A stretch of 64,000 nt of DNA. Source: Marthasterias glacialis (lineage: Eukaryota > Echinodermata > Asteroidea > Forcipulatida > Asteriidae). The stretch covers positions 12,937,923 through 13,001,922 of the forward strand of contig OU452223.1 of the NCBI GenBank assembly GCA_911728455.2, written 5' to 3'. The notes under the pieces were generated by a model. That model worked only from the letters and a program-made list of their open reading frames with translations. It ran no database searches and was not told the DNA's origin. The position numbers were made by a program, and so were the translations under genes. Every line of letters begins with the position of its first letter. Positions within the stretch are counted from its first letter, which is position 1. Shown piece after piece: positions 1-12,600 of the stretch.

Positions 1-512
1 AGTAACCCTTTTCTTTTTAAATAACACTTAAAAGTACAGTATGCTTGAAATCATCAGATGGTTCTATTGTACTGTCTTTTCAAACAGTTTCTAAGATTTT
101 TGTTTCTAAGATGAAAAAACTAACAAAAAGAAATTAAATAATAACAGAGTTTTGATAAACGTAACAGTTATTTAAAAGACGTGCAATTATATATAATTGC
201 CATTGATAATAGCCAAAAGAGTACCATTACCTGAACAGGTTGTTAAAGCTACTTGCCTGACAAAAATGTACACTGGTTAAAAAATGACACACAGAAGTTG
301 AAACTTTTCCTACAAAAGCTCTACAACTACTCTTTCTTTTTGCTTTTAAGAGGTTTGTTAAGCAATTTCGATGGCATAAAGAATGCTTGACACACTACGA
401 AGCAGCAAAACGCGTATGAAATCTCAGAGCGTTCAATCTCAATATACATTCACAAAGACGAAGAGGCGTTGATACATGAAAAAGGACAGCAGGTATTGAC
501 GCAAGAAGAGAC
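1..512 (-). other. 3' flank of MICAL (UTR or alternative last exon)
   Basis: Downstream of the TAA. No AATAAA signal was seen on the minus strand. Weak acceptors exist (for example at 395 and 437) that would give short alternative tails of about a dozen residues. Confidence 0.4.
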
Positions 513-631
513 TTACTTGAGGCGCTCCTCTTCAAGCAGTGCGACCAGGGCATCCCTCTGCTCCACGACTTCCAGCATCTCCTCAAGAAGAAGCTTCTCT
601 ACTTGACGGTCTTGTTCCGTCTTCTTCGTCT
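513..631 (-). CDS. MICAL: MICAL last coding exon: end of bMERB
   Basis: Acceptor TTGATAACAG, phase 1 in. It encodes [20 protein letters not shown] then LK and TAA at 515-513. The TAA lies inside a perfect GTAAGT donor, so splicing to a further exon is possible. Relative to human MICAL1 the read-through end is only a few residues short. Confidence 0.85.
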
Positions 632-3600
632 CTGTTATCAATAGAAGAACAGTTTCAAAGAAATTGTTTACTGTGTTCACGCAAATCTCAATCGAAAATG
701 TTGCCTTACAAACTCATGGTGAAAGGTACTTATACATTTGGTGCCTGATATATGGCATTGTGTGTGTCCCCCCCCCCCCCCATTTCCTATTGTGTTTTCA
801 TGGTGTTCTGGGTATCACAGGAATTCTTCAAAGGATTTTTCCGGGGGGGGGGGGTACTTCTGTACAAGACAGGAAGAGTGTGTTAAAGTATATTATTTAA
901 TAAAAAAAAATTACATTTCTTTTGTTTTATGTTTTTTTTCTTTTTTTAGAGGGGTGGGGGGGGGGGTGACTCCCTCTGCCACATATCGGGCATGGTATAA
1001 ACTCGTACATAACACATGTAAATTGGCTTGGCTACAACTGTAGGTCGGATAATGTTAACCCTTTACAGATCACAGCTGCCTCAGGAAGCTTGCCGTTATA
1101 ATTTGTGCGTGTGCCAGCCAGCTGGAGAGGAGTGCCCTCCAGACAGAAACCTTGTTTCTTTTAGGCAATCCGTCAGGCTCTAGCTGCTTCAACTCTTTCC
1201 TTTTGTCGATGTTATGTTTGGTATTTTCTACGTACTTGTACTTTTACACTTGCCTGAGTAATTACATAAATACAAATATATCGAAATGAACTCGGCAGTT
1301 GAAAGATTTGACCTATTTCCACTCAACCAAAGAGGTCAAGGTAAAGGTCGTGTCCTGAATTGACATTTTCAAATGTTTACTATAGTATCTTCATTTCTCA
1401 AACAAAAACACATTCCTGTTACATATTACTTCTGACACTTTTTACTTAAAAACTGAGTTAAAAAAAACCAACAATATTTGGAGTGTCTGGGCATGTGGTG
1501 ACGATTATACAGAAATAGATGGTCTGTAGAGAGTTAATCAAGTATTCGATTCAGGTCGAACATCCATACTCATGAAGAAACATTCAAAAACTCATGGTTT
1601 AGAACTCAAAGATTTGGGTATTTTCAGTATTCGTCCTCAGAAAAAAAACACACTCAAAAGCAACTTCAAAGATGCCAGGTCGGATTTTTTGCCATTTGAC
1701 ACAAAATTGAAATAGCCATTTTTATAGATTCAAGAATGTTATAAGCTTTCAGTTAAGGTATTGTACACAAAAATAATCTGCCAATAATTAGTGGTAGTTA
1801 ATTAAAAACTGAACATAAATTATTGTTGGGAGACTGACATTATCTCTGGACCATCAGCCATATACAAACGATTTTGCATGTTACATGCATTTTGTGTACT
1901 GTCCATGGCATATGCAAAAGTTTTTGTACGTTTTTTTGTTTTGAATTGTTTGCATCATCTATCAAAATTCGTTCAGAGAAAAAAATTCTCAAAAAAAAAA
2001 CAAAAAAACCCAGAACAAAACTTTCGGCAAAAAACGGGACATGCAACATTCATCTGACAAACAGACAATTGTATGGACACTTTTGTATATTTTTATGCCT
2101 TGAACTTTACAAAATTTTTTTTGGGGGGCGGGGGGTGGCTCAGGCATTGTTCCTCATCTCCAACCCACCAACCCCAAGAGAGTGGACAGGACCCAATTCT
2201 CACCATCAATCGCCATCCGCTGTCTTAGTTCTTGCTCCAGTTGGCAATGTCTGTCCTCAAGTTCAAGCTCACGTGCCCTGAAAAAAGAAAAAAGAAAAAA
2301 AGTCCATCAAATAAAAACCTAGTTAGGTCCGTCTTGGAAGAGAGAACATCCAAATTGATTTCCCCCCCCCCTCTCTCTCTCTCTCTTTGATTTCAGTTAC
2401 CTTTTGAAAAGAATTGGAGCAGAAATGTTCAATTACAGCAAACAAAACCAGACTGAGTTAAAAAAAAGAATGAAAATAAAACAGGGTAGGGATCGATGTA
2501 TGAGAAAAACACCTATTCCTCAAGCACATGTGAAACACACGTGCTGGTACTGGGGGAATTACAAATGTATGCCAAGATAGAAATCTCGGAGGCGTGTCGG
2601 GGGAAAAGCTAGTTAATTGATTCGACTTACTGGACCATGAGTTCAGACTCGTATCGGACAAGAGCGTTCTTTTCGTTGACCAAGTTGAACCACTGTTGCA
2701 TTAGTGTGCTTTCATCTACACCACCAGATGCTGTGGAGACTTTATAAAAAATGGAATTAAATTTTATTTTTTTCTATATTATTCTGGTTTCTTAAAAATC
2801 ACATGGTTGGCAGCCACAGAAGTGGCTGAAAAACGTGTTTTATAATAGAATAAAAGTTATTAACAAATATACAAAGAGCAAGTTACAACAATCAGTTAAA
2901 AAAAAAAGAAAAAATATTAAGTCACACAAATGTCAAGAAAGAGAGATTTTGTGAAAAAGTTAAAAGTAGACATGCATTAACAAAAACAAGATTTTAAAAT
3001 TCTTAATATATCGTTAGTTTCTGCAAACTGTAAATGTTCTTTTTGAAAATATCTCAACTTAATTAAGCTAGCCCAGAATTACACGGATGCCATGGGCTCT
3101 GTTGCCCTGATCTTGGCCTAGGTGCCCCTTCAAAAGTTTCAGATTTTCCAATGGAAGTGCCCTTTGCAAAATGAAAACGGCCTTGCCCTCTGAAAGATGA
3201 AATTCCAGACCTGCTTGAGAAATGTCAATTTTCTGGTTACAATGAGGGTTCTTTTCTGGTGCTTCTGCCTTTCTTGGGGAATATCTATAATTGTCAATGT
3301 ATATCCAGGATGAGATTGTATGAAAATAGAAAAATCCTGATAATTGGATTTAAAACAGTTTCCTTGTGGTGTGGAGATGAAGCCCTTGAATTTACAGGAA
3401 GTTAAATTGCAGAGGTTTACAGACTCTCTACATCATTTGATTTGATTTTGGTTGGTTGGTTGGTTGATTTCCACTTGTGTAAATAGCGTACATAAAAACA
3501 ATGTTTTTCGTTTTTTTTTTTTAATAATAAATGTTAAGCGGAGAGTCATCTAGAAATCTATAGGGCTTGGTTGTAGCGATGACCCTAAGTAGGTGCCACT

Positions 3601-6600
3601 GGTGGGGTGGATGTGCTAGGGAAAACTAGATAAGAAAATAGTCCAACACTTTTTCAAAGAAAGCAAAAGGAAAAAATGAAAAGTGGTAAGTTGGATTAAC
3701 ATGGGACATTGAGCTGACTGGGCCGTCCACTCTACCATTGGCAAGTACAGGGTCATGTTTGAAGCCATATAGGAATCAACAGTTAGGCTCATAGCAAGGG
3801 CACAGTCTCTCAAATCTGTGAAGTGATTTTACCTCTCTCAAGATCATTTTTGATTTGTTTGTATTTTGTATCCAATTTAATTTCTTACTTGTTGTATATT
3901 TGGTGCCATAATTTCTTACTACTTAATAGCTCTGAATGATGTGTGTTTATTTTTGTATAATCTTTGCATAATAAATATGCACTGAGAGCCCCTGTGGAAA
4001 GCAGTGTTGTGCACTGATTGGAGTTTACCCTCATTAAACATGGCATGAATCAATAAATAAATAAATAAATCTGAACTCACAAGCAGATCAAATGAAAACT
4101 CCTGATATCATGAAGAGGGGTGTTAAGATTTGGCTATTTTATATCTTGTTCTTTTAGTGAGGAAAACTGACAGGAGGGCCCCCCTTCAGAAGAGAAATAA
4201 AATTGAAAGGTTCTTGTTCAGGGAAAGGAAAAGGCTCTTGTAAAGTAATTCCAACCATACCTCCCTTGAAATGGTTGACTTCATAAACTTAAAATTTGAC
4301 GGAAACTTACATTTTTTGCAATTTTTTTGTTGCTGCATTAAAGTCTGAGTTTAACAGAAACCTTGAAATTGCTTATTTACGTTTTTTGTCTGCATCATCA
4401 GCCCCTTCCCCACGCAACGCCTTCTCGACGTAGACTCCACGATTCTCCAGTTCCCGTTGCTTGACCTCCACCTCTTGAAGTTGACGCTGTATCTCCTGGG
4501 CCATGCGGTGGCGCTTCAGCTGCTGCTGATGGTGTTGACGTCTCGCCTCGCGTTGAACTCGCCGTGTCAGTTTATCGTTCAACTCTTCCTCCTCTATTTT
4601 CCTCCTCTCCTATCAGAAAAAAAAATTATCGAAAAATTGATGAACAAAGATTCTTGCTTTACGGACATTTTGTTGCAGTGGTTAGCCATTTTATAACAGT
4701 TCACAATAAGTTAATTCATACATATTAATCACAAATATTTTCAAATGGTTACTACTGAACAAGACCAACATAACGTAAACAAAATACACGTTACCACAGT
4801 TAGGCGTTTATTTTGAATTAATTTAACTACAAATCTGACAGTGACAACATTTGTAAATAAATAGAAGTTACTTCCAAACTCACCGGTGCATTCACAAAAA
4901 ATGTTACGATTTTAAAACCTGCATTAAATCAAATTGGGAACGTTCCAAAAAGTTCTGTTTCATGCTCCCCTCAAGGTCAAAGGTCAAACCAAATGTATCA
5001 TTCACTATTGTGATAAACTTTTCCAAAAATCGTAGAATGTCTACATGGATTTCGTTTCATTGAGAAGTTCAAGCTGACCCTAGTTTGGAGTGGATTTTGT
5101 TTCTCTAAAGGACCATATTTATCACCTCAGCGCTGAGACTCTTCCTCAGAATTGAATGACTGGATTGAATGTTCACAGTGAGACGTTTATTCAAAGGGCA
5201 TGGGCGGGAGGGGCAGCCACAGAAGGCCGGCCAGGGGCCATCACTTCTTCATACTCCATACGAAACGATGACATGGGTATTTCTTAGGAAAAGAAGGGGA
5301 GGGGAGGGGAGCTTTGAATTCTTGAACCTGGACCTCTCTCAATTGGATGTTATCCCAAGCTTGCAATTGTATCCTTTTCTATGATACTAGCATTACAAAT
5401 CCACAACTCAGAGATATTTTGGGCGTGTTCTTTACGTGCGTCAGAATCCAATCTGATGCACCTCAACATCTGAACCTTAGGCCCTGTCCAAAGTAATGGC
5501 TATGGCTACGGCTGTGGCTGTTGCTAAGGGTGTTGCCAATGGCAGCTAATGCTTCAATGCATGATGACGCGGTGACCGAGCAGCAACCGCAGTCAGAACT
5601 GCTGATTCGGAAACTGGCTATGGCTACGGCTGTGGCTGTTGCTAAGGGTGTTGCCAATGGCAGCCAATACTTCAATGCATGATGACATGGTGGCCGAGCA
5701 GCAGCTGCAGTCAGAGCTGCTAATTTGGAAACCGGCTACGGCTACGGCTGTGGCTGTTGCTAAGGGTGTTGCCAATGGCAGCCACTGCTTCAAAGCATGA
5801 TGACGCAGTGACCAAGCAGCAGCCGCAGTCAAACTGCTAATTCGGAAACCGGCTACGGCTACGGCTGTGGCTGTTGCTAAGGGTGTTGCCAATGGCAGCC
5901 AATGCTTCAAAGCATGATGACGCGGTGACCAAGCAGCAGCCGCAGTCAGAGCTGCTAATTCGGAAACCGCCATAAGCTGTTAAGATCGGTCCAACTTCAC
6001 ATTGACTTTGCATTCAACATCAACTCATTAGCTTGTTTAGGTAGGGCTTCATAGTGAAATAGGTTCAACATAAAGCATAGTTGGTTTGGCTTTGCAGTTC
6101 AAACTCCTTACCAGGTGAACCAGGAAGATTGTTTTATTGAGGAGTTGAGGTAGTTAGGGTTAACACTATCATACACATACCATTCTGTGACACTTTGGGG
6201 AGTGTTATGGTAAACAAAGTGTTGTTATGGTAAACAAAGTGTTGTTATGGTAAACCAGGTGGTAATGCAGCAGTGATTAAACACTATCATTACTTATTGG
6301 TTAAGAACAAGTGCATTGTAGGATTGCTGACTGGACATCGGGTCAATCAGTGTAATTCATGAAATTCTTGAAAATTTGAAATTCCTAGCGGGTCAGAGAG
6401 AGGAATATGATTCCTTTGATGAAGCCTGTTTTATCCATTACCAGCTGCCATCCTAAGTACAGACATTTATCGTGGTTTTAACCAACTTTATCTAGTTCCC
6501 TCCGTGCAAGTGTGCAATAGCAATAACAAAATCTCATTATACTAACAAGGGGACCAGGCTATCAAGACCTTCCAGCCTCGGTTTGGTTACTGTGATTTTG

Positions 6601-9600
6601 AATGGCCGATATACAAGATCAAGCATCCATTGACCCAATTCACCTGACGCCATCATCACAATAATCTTGGTTGCTCCATTTTGGAAGCCAATGTCACCGT
6701 GTGATATACAGTGTAGTGGGCCTTTTAAGCATTGCGACGTTTACACGTAGATCTATTGAATTCCCAAGTGAAGAGCATGGCACAGTCGCCGTGTATGACG
6801 TGCATGCAAGGGGTCAATACCTGTTTCTTGTAAAACTTAAATGATGATAAAATTAGCCTGTTTTCATAATCGATCCTGAATTCCATGATATCAAAACTAA
6901 ACCTCTATGGAAGGGTTTCGAGGTGGCTGGAATACTGCACATTTTATCCAATGTAAGCGTGCTTAGAATTACACAAACATGGGAAGGATTCTGGTCAAGT
7001 CTTCTGCCACTCAATGCCTCAAAAGCCTTGCCTTATCCTGCTGGTAAGTCCATACATCTCATGTGTGCCCATCTGCCTCTCATGCTAGGTTTTGGCTACG
7101 TCAAGCTGCTGGCATACGTTTGTGTGAAAGTTTACCGAAAAATCTCTCATTTCGTCGTTCAATGGCATTTCTTATAACAGAAACTGATCCTTCTGTTAAA
7201 TATATTGAGTCTTTGCAAGATTTATGTCAGAGGCAAGTCCACTTTTGTGTTATTTTTTTTCGGTGTTAACATTAATCCTCAAAGAAAAGCAATGCTTTTC
7301 CTGTGGGCTTCTGGTTATCAATGGAAATGGGCGTGGCTAATAGTAGAATAGGCTGTACAAGTCTCGAGCGTATTCCAACATTTAATTGTGCAATTATGTT
7401 TCATTCACATGTTAAGGCAATTTATGGGGGGGAACACAAAGTTCCCCAACACATTAGAACATACACAAGAATTGAATGGTCTATTCTGTCACACTTACAA
7501 AATGGATAATCAGAACACAAGCTCATAAACATACCAGTGCTCTCTAAACAACAACAAACAAATTTTCTTTTCAAATCACAACAATGCACGTCCTGTATCA
7601 CCAGCGCACAGGAAAACAATTGCAAAGGTGTGGGTGTCGAGGGGTGCTGGGTAGGGTGCTTGCTTTAGTGATCTCCTATGCAACTTACAATCCTTGTGAA
7701 GGGATAATAACACATGCTGGCAAAATACTTAACAACAGGGAAGGTTGTGTTCACTCCGCACAGTCAACTCAATGGGGGTGGGTGCTGGTGGGAGGGGGTG
7801 AGCAGATGAGCTGAGGGGGGGGGGGGGTGTTTTAAGCTGGATGGGGGAGGGGGTGGTTATAGATGCATATGATTTGTTTGGCAAAGCAATTAGCTGTGGT
7901 GGGAAGCTTTCAAATTAGTTGAGACACACTTAATGATGATTTGCTTTTGCCAAGAGAGGGAGGTTTTGAGCAGTTTTAGTCAGAGACTGGCTCTCACTGC
8001 TTTTTCTTTCCATCTATAAGAACTGAATGGTTTCATTAGCAGGTAAAGTAACGTTAGCACATCTTCTTCAGCACGATGTTTTGCATCACTGAATCAGGTT
8101 AGAGACTCCTTAAGACAATGACAAGGAGAACATGTTGAGATTGTACTTAATGTCGTCTTGGTCTTGAAAGTATTATCCAAATCTATGCAAGGTTTTATTT
8201 GACCTCGTTCTGTTCTATTAGATCTTTACTTGGACAATTCTTTATTTAATAATAGTGGATTTTGGGGGAAAGAAATGGGTTGAGGCAAAAGAATTTGAGG
8301 GGGGGGGGAATGGATCGAGGCAAAAAAATGGGTGGGGGGGGAAATGGATGAGACAAAAGAAATTGGTTTTGGGGAAAAGGAATGGGTTGAGGCAAAATAT
8401 ATATTTTTTTTTGAAAGGAATGGATTGAGGCAAAAGTAATGGCTTTGGGGGAAAAGGAATGGGTTGAGGCCAAAGAAATGGGTTTTTTTCCTGGGGGAAG
8501 GACTGGGTTGAGGCACAACAAAATAGTTTTTTTGAAAAGAAATGGGTTGAGGCAAAACAAATTGGTCTTGGGGAAAAGGAATGGGTTAAACCAAAATAAA
8601 TGGGTTTTGGAAAAAGGAACAGGTCGAGGCAAAATATATGGGCTTTGGGGGAAAGGAGTGGGCCGAGGCAACAGAAAAAAGGTTTTTTGGGGAAAGGAAT
8701 GGGCTTAGGTAAAAAGAAATGGGGTTTGGGGAAAAGGAATGGGTTGAGGCAAAAGAAATTTTTTGGAGGAAAAGAAATGAGTTGATGAGGTGGATGGGAG
8801 AAGGTAGGTGGAGTCAACGGAAGGATTGGTGGGGGGATGGGGAATGACACGGAAGGAAGGGAAGGCAGGTTTACTGGATGACTGGTTCACCATTTGTGAA
8901 TTTTATTTTGTGCAGAGATTTAAACATTTTATTAGCATTTTCAGTGCAATACAGTTTTATAGTGTAAGCATACAAGGATGTCACCGGGCTTAGGGGTGGG
9001 GCTTATACATACCTACAGATGGATGTCAATCAAAACACATGCATAATTCATGAGTTCTAAATATTCAAATGAGGCTATCGTCTTGGATCTACATGTACAT
9101 TAAGCACATTAGTCTATGCTACATTTCCTATACATTATTGTCATGATAGAGATACAGTGGGCAGGTCATAAGATCTAATGAGGTTTGATACTCATGCATT
9201 ATTCATGAATAACAATTTGAACGACATATCTACATGAATATTCCCGATGCTGACTAAAGGTGTAAATCCACTGGTAGAGCTGGGATATGACAAAACACAG
9301 CAGTCACAAATGGCTCGAAATTAACCCATAAAATACAATTCACTTAACAAATGTTCTCCAGATAAAATTCACAAATCTGGAGTAATGAAATGTCTTCATT
9401 ATCAAACAATTAAAAAAAAATTAAAAATAGAGGCTACAATTTATTAAAATGTTTTAAATCAAAGCTGAATCTTTTTTCATTTCCAAGACTCAATTAATTG
9501 CTCAAAAAACTTTAAGTTCAAAAAATGTTAAGTACTTTGTGGGAGGTGTTAACTTTGGTTAATTCTGTCATTTTGCATGGATTGCCAATTAGGGGTTAAT

Positions 9601-12600
9601 GTAAACCCAATCATATTTCAGCTTTAAAACAGCAGTTTTTTTTTTTAAAAGCTGTTAAATTTGAAACAGGATGACATGAGTTATTTCACGGTTACATGTA
9701 GTTTGCAGAAGTGGATTGTTACAAAGGCCTGACACTTCGTTCTTTTAGGGGCAGGGGCAATTCTCCCTGGTAAAGGTCACCTCTATGAAGACAATGTACA
9801 TTTCTACTGGAACATTTCAAAAGGCACCGCGGCAAATGACCAAGGGGCATGGAGGCGATTGCCTCCTCCACCCCCATGAAGCATCAGGCCTGGTTATGGG
9901 TGAATTTCTAACCTACACACCGACACAAGACTCTACAGTTGCTAGAACACACAATCAGTGATGACTTTCTGAATCTCATACAAAAACATATACCTCGTCT
10001 ACTTTGGGGGACTTCTTTGTAATAACCTGTAAATAAGCGGATGGATAAAGTATAGGGGGTTAGCTCATTAGCATATTATGCAAATTAGCCGGCAGTTTCT
10101 ACAGTACCATGGCGGTGCAGAATGCTGTATGATACATGTACCTGATCTACTTTGGGGGACCTCTTTACTATGACCTGAAAGGAAGTGGATAGATGGGGGT
10201 TAGATTGCATTAGCATATTCAGATGAGCTGCTGTTTCCATAGCAACCAAGAGGATAAGAACACATCAATGGGATGATTGGCAAACGTATTGTTTTCAAAC
10301 TGCTCTGGTAACATTATTTTTTGGTTCATGTACTTCTTCTCGTTGATGATTTTGTTCTGCCAAAATATAAGAGCAAATTGTATTTATGTGATCGTTTGAT
10401 ACACTTTTTTTTTCATCATTTGGGATTCAGTGGTAGTAAAATCAAACTCTTAATTTACACAAAATTGTCAAAATATCTGATGTTCTCTTAATTAGAATGC
10501 ACATGTTTGCAAAAGATTTTCAAAAGTTGAGCAGAATTAAACGCAATCGAATAATTTGAGAACGGAAACCTTGTAGTTATTCAAACTTCATTGATGTAAT
10601 CTTTCTACATAATAAAAACAACCGCGACTGCAACCAAAAAGATGCAAAAATAAACATAATTAATTATTAGAACGGCAACTGAAAACCAAAGCATAAAAGT
10701 CCTGCACCTTCCTGATGACAACCTAGAAGCAAAAGTTAGAAAAGTTGCGATAAAAAAACAAACTGAAACAAAATGAACCCACTCCAGATGCACCGTTCCT
10801 TTTTACCACATTTAAGTACGATGAAACTAAGTATGGGCAAAGAGTTTTTCTGCAGGCATAAGTTCAGTCAGAAAACTAAACAACGTTTGAAGTTTTTTCT
10901 TCTTCTCTGTTTCAGTAGAGATAAACTGCTCTTTCTGCTCAAACTTTTGTCCAAATGATATCCCAAATGATTTTATTTGAGGTTTTGTCTTGAAACACTG
11001 AAAGAAAGTCTTACTTTGGTCAATACTGGTAACATCTTAAGATTGATAGAAAGATGCACTTTGCGGCTGCTTTTGCAAGTTTTAAAATTGGAAGACAACA
11101 CAACTCTCCCATAAAACAAAAAAGGCGGGAAAAAATGTAGCATTTTTCTCATGCACATACACATACCTTAAACTGCATCACAATGAAGATATTCCAACAA
11201 TGCGTGTGTGCACAGCAAATGGGTTAAATACAAAACAAAATTGCACAAATTACTTTAATGACAAGTGCATGTCCAAACGTTCTGAACATGATTCGCATTG
11301 TTTCCTTTTTTTTTCAGAGCATCCTTTAAATAAAACTATACAGTTAAAGTTGGAATTAAAATGGTGGAAATACAATCTAGTAAGGTTTGCGGTAACACCA
11401 TGTGCATGAATTTCTTTTATGAGTAGCTGAGGTTCTGAAAAGAACCAGTGGTGAAATACGTTGAGCTTATATTTAGTCAATGTTCTAACTTTGAACATCA
11501 TAGAAACAATCTACAGTACTTTTACCAGTGTGGTAGTCGAGACCCGATAGTCCGAGACCAAGACCTGAAGGTCTGGGGGGGGGGGGGGATACCGAGACCG
11601 AGACCTGAAGGTCAAGACTAAGACTGACACCATAAAGGTCCGAGATTGAGATCAAGACCATGAAGGTCAAGACTAAGACTGACACCATAAAGGTCCGAGA
11701 TTGAGATCAAGACCATGAAGGTCAAGACTAAGATCGACACCATGAAGGTCTGAGACTGAGATCAAGACCATGAAGGTCAAGACTAAGACCGACACCATGA
11801 AGGTCCGAGACTGAGATCAAGACCATGGAGGTCAAGACTAAGACTGACACAATGAAGGTCCGAGACTGAGATCAAGACCATGAAGGTCAAGACTAAGACT
11901 GACACAATGAAGGTCCGAGACTGAGATCAAGACCATGAAGGTCAAGACTAAGACCGACACCATAAAGGTCCGAGACTGAGATCAAGACCATGAAGGTCAA
12001 GACTAAGACCGACACCATGAAGGTCCGAGACTGAGATCAAGACCATGAAGGTCAAGACTAAGAACGACACCATGAAGGTCCGAGACTGAGCTCAAGACCA
12101 TGAAGGTCAAGACTAAGACCGAGACCATGAAGGTCCGAGACTGAGATCAAGACCATGAAGGTCAAGACTAAGACTGACACCATGAAGGTCCGAGACTGAG
12201 ATCAAGACTATGAAGGTCAAGACTAAGACCGACACGTGAAGGTCCGAGGGGGAGAGCGAGACCTGAAGGTCAAGACTAAGACCGAGACCATGAAGGTCCG
12301 AGACTGAGATCAAGACCATGAAGGTCGAGACGAAGACCTTAATGAAAAAATGACATAATAAAAGAGTCAAGCAAAGTTGTTAAACTGTATGAGTGATTGT
12401 GTGTACAGTTTTATTCTCATGAAAACAAGTAAACATGTGAGAAGAATTGTCACAACCAAGCTACTAACAACTGACTCCTCATCATATAAAAAAGAAAAGT
12501 GCTGAAATAAAAGCAGTCTCAAAATGCAAAATTGTTTGACGCTTCAACGTACTCAAACAAAAACGATCAATCAATTGCTTTCATGGGTTGCATTATTGTA

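Noticed and set aside
5463..5973. Ala/Thr-rich minus-strand frames
   Set aside because: Product of the 118-bp tandem repeat; frame drifts between units.
8242..8850. Three overlapping minus-strand frames of up to 202 codons
   Set aside because: They are stop-free only because of the 40-bp minisatellite; composition is Pro/Phe/Ser repeats in all frames.
10340..10358. Minus-strand segment [12 protein letters not shown] after a TTTTGGCAG acceptor
   Set aside because: The only nearby donor gives a 23-nt exon that breaks the frame; no second copy and no homology.
11485..12370. Minus-strand frames with repeated [17 protein letters not shown] peptides
   Set aside because: Translation of the 55-bp minisatellite (55 is not a multiple of three), no splice or start support.
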